Part shown: positions 1-6,073 of the stretch, one piece after another
How positions within the stretch are numbered: the stretch's first letter is position 1
Layout of the letters: each line of letters begins with the position of its first letter
Source of the DNA: Alphaproteobacteria bacterium
Lineage (GTDB): Bacteria > Pseudomonadota > Alphaproteobacteria > Rhizobiales > Devosiaceae
DNA length: 6,073 bases
Assembly: GCA_018820005.1 (NCBI GenBank)
Contig: JAHJOS010000098.1
Location: 1-6,073, forward strand
Direction: 5' to 3'
The notes under the pieces: generated by a model
The model's database searches: none
The model's input: only the letters and a program-made list of their open reading frames with translations
What the model was told of the DNA's origin: nothing
Position numbers and translations under genes: made by a program

Positions 1-1907
1 GAAGATGCGCTCAGTGGCTCAACCAATTCGTGCAGTGTCCACGCAGGTGACGCCAAGAAAAAATACGTCAGGTTGCTCAGAAGTCTGAACCTGACATCCT
101 CGATCGCGGCGCCGCTAGCCAGCAGCAGTGCATCCCGCATTCTTCCCAATTCAGTGCCAAGGAATGGGTCGAACGTGCCGTCGATAGTGGGACACAAATC
201 CAGAAAAGCAGAAACCATCTTCCCCGCCGGGGAGTTTAGGGACCGCATTTCTACTTCATCTGTATTCACGGATGAATTCGTCGATTGTACAGCTGCCTTC
301 CATAGGCGAAGCCACATCGACAACGGAAGCTCATTGATGGTTAGATGCTTACTCCAGCTCGAAAACCATTCACTCAAGCCGTCTGCGGCGATTTGCATGG
401 TCTCGTCCGACAAAGATGCAACTAGTTGGACCATCGATCGCGCGAGCTCTCGCTCCTCGACCGACAAAGTCTTATCGGAAGGCCTAAATCGATGGCCAAG
501 TAGATTCAACACCTTTGCATAGCGCCCTGGATGGCTATCGTTAGCAGACAGCAGAGCTAGAATTTCCGAAGCATGAGACGCCACGTAGTCTGCTGCAGAC
601 TGACCCTCATCGCTCCAAATGTCAGTGCCGATGGCCTTTTGCAGAGCGGGGAGCAATCGCTCCGGTCGAGGCGGAACGAACTTATTTGCTGAGGATCCGC
701 GTCCCCAAGTGACTATTGAACCCTGATTAAAGCCATCAGTGGCCTTCTGCAGGCGGATGCCCTGATGCCCTTCAGTTTCCGACAGCCACGTCATTGTGCG
801 CGAGGAGAGCTCGCCATTCGCAGACTTGATCCGTAGCAGCTCGGTGACCGCGCTGTTAAGCTGAGCCTGCTTTCGCTCATCTAGTGTAAGGCGCTTAGGA
901 AAGAGAGAAGCAGGTGGACCTCTGCGAAGCCTCTTTTCTAGCACCACTCGACTAGCAGAGGGCATCGCATCCCAGCGAACTGCTCGGAGCTCTGCGTACT
1001 CCGGATAGGAGTTAGACCAAAATTCGCGGTGACCCAGCGAAGAAAGAAACGCGGCGACATCAGTACCCGAAGCCAGTTTTTCATGCCGGGCAAGTGCCGC
1101 CCAGAGCCTCTGGCAAAGAGCAAAGTCCTGAGCCTTTAGCGTAAGAACTGTGCCACGGACAAAGTCAGGTTGACGTTCTGCCAGTTCGATCAGCGCGTGA
1201 TGAATTAGCTTCACAGAAGGAGCAAAGCCACGAGAGTGTCGATCAGGCTCCCCACCGCCATCCGGGTATTGGTCAGGTGGAACAAAATATGCTCGCCGAA
1301 CCTGCCACAACGAGATGTCGCCATCAGGGCCAACAAGACCCATCTCCCGCGCCGCGAACAGCATTCCTACGAGTGCAGCGATGAGTGACAGCGTTATTTG
1401 TACCAGCGATGGATCGTCTAGGTCGTTGAGCAGGCCTATAGCCTCGGAGACATCGGCATCAGAACTCGTGATGCTAAAGTGTACAAGGTCATGCATGGAT
1501 TTCGGATTTTTTTCGCGCCCCGATCCATACATTTCTGCGAGTATATTTCTGCTCTTTGCCTCTATAACCGGCCGGGTGCCATTAACGAATACTTCGACAT
1601 CCCTGAGGACTAAGTGCCCTTTTTTGGCCCGTTTCCGAAAAAGAAGGCGCTCATATCTATCCTGTGCGTCGGGACTATCCCAGGACCTAATAATCCACTG
1701 CCAAGCGCTCGCCACAAAATCAGGCAAGGCGCTGCCTTGTGCCTCAAAAAGATCGCGTAGAGTTTTTCTCTGAATGACTTCGCTGCCTCGCAGGGCTACC
1801 GCCCACTCAAGCAACTCTGGCTCGGCGAGCCTCCCGGTTGCAAAGGACCAGGTGAACTCGCGGGTCGATCGATCTGAGACTTCTTTCGGCAGCGGAGACC
1901 GTTTCAT
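1..1907 (-). CDS. Large SIR2-associated protein, probable sensor/regulatory partner of a defence NADase (partial, 3' end outside window)
   Basis: Reading the minus strand from ATG at 1907-1905 gives an uninterrupted frame of 635 codons that leaves the window at base 1, so the C-terminus is missing. The start is well supported: AGGGAG lies five bases upstream (1918-1913), and the ATG overlaps the stop of the SIR2 gene as ATGA, implying translational coupling and a shared operon. The protein looks soluble and mostly helical. Residues about 169-186 form one hydrophobic stretch (VQITLSLIAALVGMLFAA), more likely a buried helix than a membrane anchor. I see no Walker A, PIWI, nuclease or protease motif. 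The region from about residue 555, with LNSPAGKM (557-564) followed by Arg/Leu-rich helices and SPAWTLHELVEPL, resembles from memory the DUF4020-type region found with SIR2 domains; this is unverified. Codon use (ATA, CTA, AGA, AGG, TTA) differs from lepA and suggests transfer. By analogy with SIR2 defence systems I infer a sensing or regulatory role. The frame is near certain; the function is not. Confidence 0.85.
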   Translation of the reverse strand, partial: MKRSPLPKEVSDRSTREFTWSFATGRLAEPELLEWAVALRGSEVIQRKTLRDLFEAQGSALPDFVASAWQWIIRSWDSPDAQDRYERLLFRKRAKKGHLVLRDVEVFVNGTRPVIEAKSRNILAEMYGSGREKNPKSMHDLVHFSITSSDADVSEAIGLLNDLDDPSLVQITLSLIAALVGMLFAAREMGLVGPDGDISLWQVRRAYFVPPDQYPDGGGEPDRHSRGFAPSVKLIHHALIELAERQPDFVRGTVLTLKAQDFALCQRLWAALARHEKLASGTDVAAFLSSLGHREFWSNSYPEYAELRAVRWDAMPSASRVVLEKRLRRGPPASLFPKRLTLDERKQAQLNSAVTELLRIKSANGELSSRTMTWLSETEGHQGIRLQKATDGFNQGSIVTWGRGSSANKFVPPRPERLLPALQKAIGTDIWSDEGQSAADYVASHASEILALLSANDSHPGRYAKVLNLLGHRFRPSDKTLSVEERELARSMVQLVASLSDETMQIAADGLSEWFSSWSKHLTINELPLSMWLRLWKAAVQSTNSSVNTDEVEMRSLNSPAGKMVSAFLDLCPTIDGTFDPFLGTELGRMRDALLLASGAAIEDVRFRLLSNLTYFFLASPAWTLHELVEPLSAS

Positions 1908-3095
1908 CGAGGCTCCCTACTGACTGCTGACAGGACATTGATCCACTTCCCGGAAGCACGGAGCGTGTTCAATTGCCTGGCCATACCGACCAGCTCCACA
2001 GAGGTTGATCGGCGAACGAAGTATTTGAATAGACCCAATGCGTCACCGGCAGAGGGCACGTCAGGATCCTGCGCGGCTATGTCCTCGATGGCAGCACTGA
2101 TAATCTTCTCGTTCTGTTTCTCTGGGATCAGTTCGGCCCAGCGACTTAGCACATCCGAAAGGATGCCGTGACCAGACGTTGTGTCGTATGACACCGGAGA
2201 AATCCCGCGAGAGCTCCACTCGACAGGTGTACGGCTGTCGGTTGGCCTGTGGCCTACGAAGGAGTAACGAGTCTTAAGATCGTCGAAATGCCGCTCGTCC
2301 CCGGCAATCGCGTTTAGCAGATATCGCACCGGAGAGTCGTTAGCACTGTAGCCAACTAGAACAATACGAAAGATGCGAGCTGCATCGTATAGAAATGAGG
2401 TGATAATGTGCCTGCGCAAGTAAAAATCACCAAAATCCTGGTCAGTTAGGATTAGCGTAGAAGACGGTAATCTCCCGATCCCTATCATGCCGTGGATATG
2501 CATAATTCCACTGAACTCGGCACTTCTGCTCGGGGAAGGAATGTTCCCCAGCGAATAGGCGTCGGCTCCCAATTTCAGGGCTTTCGCCGACACCGAGAGC
2601 AGGCGATCAAAATTCGTAGTAGCCAGCAAGGTGCGGCCAAACCTTTGGCTTAAACGCACGAGTGATGAATGTATGGCGTTAGGCGAAGCGGTTCTTGAGA
2701 TGACCTTCCGAGCCGCGACACGCATAGTGCTCCCGCTTCCGGGAACTCCATCCATGCGCCTCTCGAGCATCCCGAGGACAACGTCATACTCTTGCTGGCT
2801 GAAAAACTTGAGTTCGGTTCTCTGCTGATCATCCAAGGTGGTCGGCACCATGTCCCAAGACGGTCCCCCAGGGGCCCTCATGATCGACAGCGCGTTCGCC
2901 ATTCCGACGTCTACGTCGGCATAGATGTCCTGTACAAGGCCACCGAAATCTGGAAGGGACGAGGGTGCCGGATAGGACGCTCCCGCGCCAACTAGGAACA
3001 ATACTTGTCCACGGTCACGGGCAAGCAGCAGCTCCTCTGGAATCGGAGGCAGTCCTTTTCCTAGGCGTACTCCGTCGTTTCCCAAGTCATTTCCC

Positions 3096-3106
<11 letters not shown>
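1904..3106 (-). CDS. SIR2-like (SIR2_2-type) protein, predicted NADase defence effector
   Basis: This 400-residue protein has a SIR2 Rossmann fold over about residues 33-320. Visible motifs are the nucleotide loop GAGAS (40-44) followed by LPDFGGL (51-57), TTNFD (163-167) matching the family's TxNxD, HIHG (203-206) with the likely catalytic His at 205, TDQDFGDFY (221-229), and GYSANDSPV (252-260). Residues 329-400 form a helical tail. There is no cysteine anywhere, so the Cys4 zinc finger of deacetylase sirtuins is absent. Bacterial proteins of this kind usually cleave NAD+ in anti-phage defence, and that is the inferred role here. The longest frame starts at GTG 3106, 11 bases inside lepA, with poor Shine-Dalgarno support. 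A TTG at 3085 (codon 8, giving 393 residues) has GAGGGA six bases upstream and may be the true start; both keep the whole domain. The stop overlaps the next gene as ATGA. Codon use is unlike lepA. The SIR2 assignment is firm; the defence role is inferred. Confidence 0.93.
1913..1918 (-). promoter_or_regulatory. Shine-Dalgarno of the large partner gene
   Basis: Minus-strand AGGGAG lies inside the last codons of the SIR2 gene, five bases before ATG 1907. Together with the ATGA stop/start overlap it fixes the start of the large protein and points to coupled translation of the two subunits. Confidence 0.7.
3083..3097 (-). promoter_or_regulatory. Shine-Dalgarno overlapping the lepA stop, with alternative TTG start of the SIR2 gene
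   Basis: On the minus strand the lepA stop reads TGAGGGA, so the Shine-Dalgarno core GAGGGA (3097-3092) shares two bases with the stop codon. Six bases later comes an in-frame TTG (3085-3083), codon 8 of the longest SIR2 frame. This arrangement suits initiation or re-initiation by ribosomes finishing lepA. The GTG at 3106 has only a distant AAGG (3122-3119, 12 bases away). N-terminal proteomics or alignment of homologue N-termini would decide between the two starts. Confidence 0.5.
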
Positions 3107-4901
<1,795 letters not shown>

Positions 4902-5001
4902 GGCAGGGCTGATAGCAGAAGCTCAGGGGCGCGCAAAGATGGTTTAGCGCAGGTTAACTGCGTGATGGCGCACAATAGGGAGCGCTGCGGCGTTGATTGC
5001 C
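4902..5001. promoter_or_regulatory. Divergent intergenic region between lepA and the extensin-family gene
   Basis: About 100 bases separate the two divergent start codons, so promoters for both genes should lie here or just inside the flanking genes. I could not place convincing -35/-10 pairs on either strand. A possible weak -10 for the plus strand is CACAAT (4971-4976). The region also holds a CtrA-like box (4943-4958), listed separately, and the Shine-Dalgarno-like AGGGAG (4977-4982). Confidence 0.45.
4943..4958 (+). promoter_or_regulatory. Candidate CtrA-type binding site
   Basis: TTTA, seven bases, then TTAAC matches the alphaproteobacterial CtrA consensus TTAA-N7-TTAAC at eight of nine specified positions. 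It lies between the divergent starts of lepA and the cell-envelope protein, a plausible place for cell-cycle control of the latter. The match is short and could be chance, although AT-rich words stand out in this GC-rich gap. Confidence 0.3.
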
Positions 5002-5931
5002 ATGCGGATGCTCACAATTGGCCTGCTGTTGGTCGCGGTAACAGCCACGACGCCCGCCCAGGCGCAGAACTGGCTGGACCAGGTCGGCAATGCGGTCGAG
5101 AGCCTGACCGCGCCGCTGCAGCCGCCCAAAAACCAGGGCCCGACGCCGCCCACGCGGCCCACCGAGCCGACGGTGAATGTGCCGGTGGTGGCGCCGGTCG
5201 CCCCGCCGATTCCGCGTCCGCGGCCGGAGACGCTCGATGGGGCGGCGCCGGCCGAGACAGCACCGCCGGCAGAGGCAGCACCCGAGATTGCCCCTGCACC
5301 GGAGGCCGGTGAGCAGGCCGTGCCCGCGACAGTGGCTCCCGATGCGGAAGCCGAGGCGCCAGTGGACATGCGCGTCTATCAGGGCGCCTGTCCCGCAGTG
5401 ATCAACGGGCTGGTGGCGGCCACAATGGTGCCGCCACTGAGCGAGGAGGGTTGCGGCGAACGTTCGCCGCTTTTGGTGACAGCGATATTGAGCCGGGGCC
5501 GCATGGTCAGCCTGGCCAATCCGGTGACGACCAATTGCGCCATGGCCAGCGCCCTGCCCGGGTGGCTGGCCAGTGTGGATGGCTATGCCAGCAGTGTGTT
5601 GGGCAGCCCGCTGGCCGAGATTGTGACGGGCACCGATTATATGTGCCGGGCGCGGGTGGGCGGCGAGGCGGCGCTGATGTCAGAGCATGGCTTTGCCAAT
5701 GCGCTCGATATCAGCGGCTTTGTGCTCGAGGATGGGCGCAGGCTGGATGTTAAGCAGGATTGGCCGCAGGCCGATGCGCCCGAGGGGCGGCTATGGCGGC
5801 TGGCCCATGATGCGGCCTGCAGCAGTTTTACGACCGTGCTGGGGCCCGAGGCCAATGCCGAGCACGACGACCATCTGCATCTGGACCTGGGGTGCCATGG
5901 CAAGAGCTGCACGGCGCAGCTCTGCCAGTAG
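5002..5931 (+). CDS. Secreted extensin-like C-terminal domain protein, LAS-peptidase-like
   Basis: From ATG 5002 the protein has 309 residues. It opens with a signal peptide (MRMLTIGLLLVAVTATTPAQAQ) with a likely cleavage after AQA near residue 21, so it should act in the periplasm or envelope. Residues about 40-122 are a Pro/Ala/Glu-rich low-complexity linker. Residues about 128-308 match the extensin-like C-terminal family common in alphaproteobacteria, with eight cysteines (130, 151, 179, 215, 273, 298, 303, 308) that could form disulfides. SEHGFANALD (227-236) and HDDHLHLD (288-295) resemble the SxHxxGxAxD and HxH zinc-ligand motifs of LAS/M15 peptidoglycan peptidases, so a cell-wall hydrolase role is plausible but inferred. 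An earlier TTG at 4993 has AGGGAG ten bases upstream and would add three residues; ATG 5008 is a third option. The gene diverges from lepA and ends just before a hairpin. Confidence 0.9.
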   Translation: MRMLTIGLLLVAVTATTPAQAQNWLDQVGNAVESLTAPLQPPKNQGPTPPTRPTEPTVNVPVVAPVAPPIPRPRPETLDGAAPAETAPPAEAAPEIAPAPEAGEQAVPATVAPDAEAEAPVDMRVYQGACPAVINGLVAATMVPPLSEEGCGERSPLLVTAILSRGRMVSLANPVTTNCAMASALPGWLASVDGYASSVLGSPLAEIVTGTDYMCRARVGGEAALMSEHGFANALDISGFVLEDGRRLDVKQDWPQADAPEGRLWRLAHDAACSSFTTVLGPEANAEHDDHLHLDLGCHGKSCTAQLCQ

Positions 5932-5936
5932 CAAAT

Positions 5937-5960
5937 CAGCGCCGGGCAGGCCCGGCGCTG
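5937..5960. terminator. Hairpin between convergent genes, probable bidirectional terminator
   Basis: CAGCGCCGGG (5937-5946), loop CAGG, then CCCGGCGCTG (5951-5960) form a perfect ten-base-pair GC-rich stem. It starts five bases after the extensin-family stop and ends seven bases before the stop of the converging minus-strand gene, the usual place for a shared terminator. Neither side has a proper T-tract (only ATTT on the minus strand), so termination may be weak or the stem may mainly protect 3' ends. Confidence 0.65.
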
Positions 5961-5967
5961 CGCTGAC

Positions 5968-6073
5968 CTATTGGGCTGGCGTTGCCGGAGCCGCTTCAGC
6001 AGCGGGCGCCGCGGCGGCGTCGGGCGCGGCTGCCTTGGCGGCCCCAGCAGCATAGATGGCTGTTATCGCGTCC
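5968..6073 (-). CDS. C-terminal end of an unidentified protein with an Ala/Pro-rich tail (partial)
   Basis: A minus-strand frame enters from the right edge and stops at TAG 5970-5968, with 34 codons visible. It begins DAITAIYAAGAAK and continues as a low-complexity Ala/Pro/Glu tail ending PATPAQ. The GC-rich codon use matches the core genome. The stop just beyond the hairpin, tail to tail with the extensin-family gene, supports a real gene end. The visible part is too short and low in complexity to name the protein; the body of the gene lies outside the window. Confidence 0.55.
   Translation of the reverse strand, partial: DAITAIYAAGAAKAAAPDAAAAPAAEAAPATPAQ

Noticed and set aside
73..522. 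Plus-strand open frame of 149 codons at the left edge
   Set aside because: It is antisense to the continuous 635-codon partner gene, with Ser/Arg-rich shadow composition. The same applies to the plus-strand frame at 1315-1773.
938..1123. Minus-strand 61-codon frame as a small gene
   Set aside because: It lies in a different frame inside the large partner gene, which reads through without a stop.
1864..1876. Tandem GATC/CGAT run as a repeat element
   Set aside because: It is only about three short units within coding sequence and is not repeated elsewhere in the window.
1..1907. Partner as HerA-type ATPase or Argonaute/APAZ protein of known SIR2 systems
   Set aside because: No Walker A/B motifs and no PIWI-like or APAZ-like pattern are visible in the 635 residues available; the missing C-terminus leaves some doubt.
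4951..4961. Near-palindrome around GTTAAC as an operator
   Set aside because: The arms are offset by one base and the word is short; the CtrA-type spacing is the better, though still weak, explanation.
5637..6053. Overlapping long frames on both strands at the right edge (5637-6053 minus, 5687-6055 plus)
   Set aside because: Both are GC-rich shadows crossing the extensin gene and the terminator hairpin. The Ala-rich minus frame ending at 5968 better fits a real gene end.

Overview
The window reads as chromosomal DNA from an alphaproteobacterium, probably Hyphomicrobiales (a Devosia-like or related genus; this is an inference). The grounds are the GC-rich, GC3-rich codon use of lepA and of its divergent neighbour, the alphaproteobacterial style of the extensin-like protein (long Pro/Ala linker followed by a Cys-rich C-terminal domain), and a possible CtrA-type box between the two genes. 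No rRNA, tRNA, CRISPR array, insertion sequence or integrase was seen.

Right half, core genome. lepA (elongation factor 4) lies complete on the minus strand at 3096-4901. Across a gap of about 100 bp, a secreted extensin-family protein runs on the plus strand (about 5002-5931) and ends at a strong hairpin (5937-5960). The Ala/Pro-rich C-terminus of an unidentified minus-strand gene converges on it from the right edge (5968-6073).

Left half, accessory. Directly behind lepA and on the same strand sits a two-gene cassette. Gene 1 (1904-3106) is a 400-residue SIR2-like protein that keeps the NAD-site motifs of the family but has no cysteine at all, so it lacks the sirtuin zinc finger and is more likely an NADase effector than a deacetylase. 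Gene 2 starts at 1907 in an ATGA overlap with gene 1 and stays open for 635 codons until it leaves the window at base 1. It is a large, mostly helical protein with no recognised enzymatic motif; its last ~85 visible residues resemble, from memory, the DUF4020 type of SIR2-associated region. Codon use changes sharply at the lepA stop: the cassette is rich in ATA, CTA, AGA and AGG codons, which suggests horizontal acquisition.

Working model (inference): a SIR2 NADase effector and a large sensor or regulatory subunit form an anti-phage abortive-infection module. It resembles the single-chain SIR2 defence proteins (DSR type) but is split into two translationally coupled genes. It is attached so tightly to lepA that the lepA stop codon overlaps its Shine-Dalgarno sequence. 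The far end of gene 2, and any further genes, lie outside the window.
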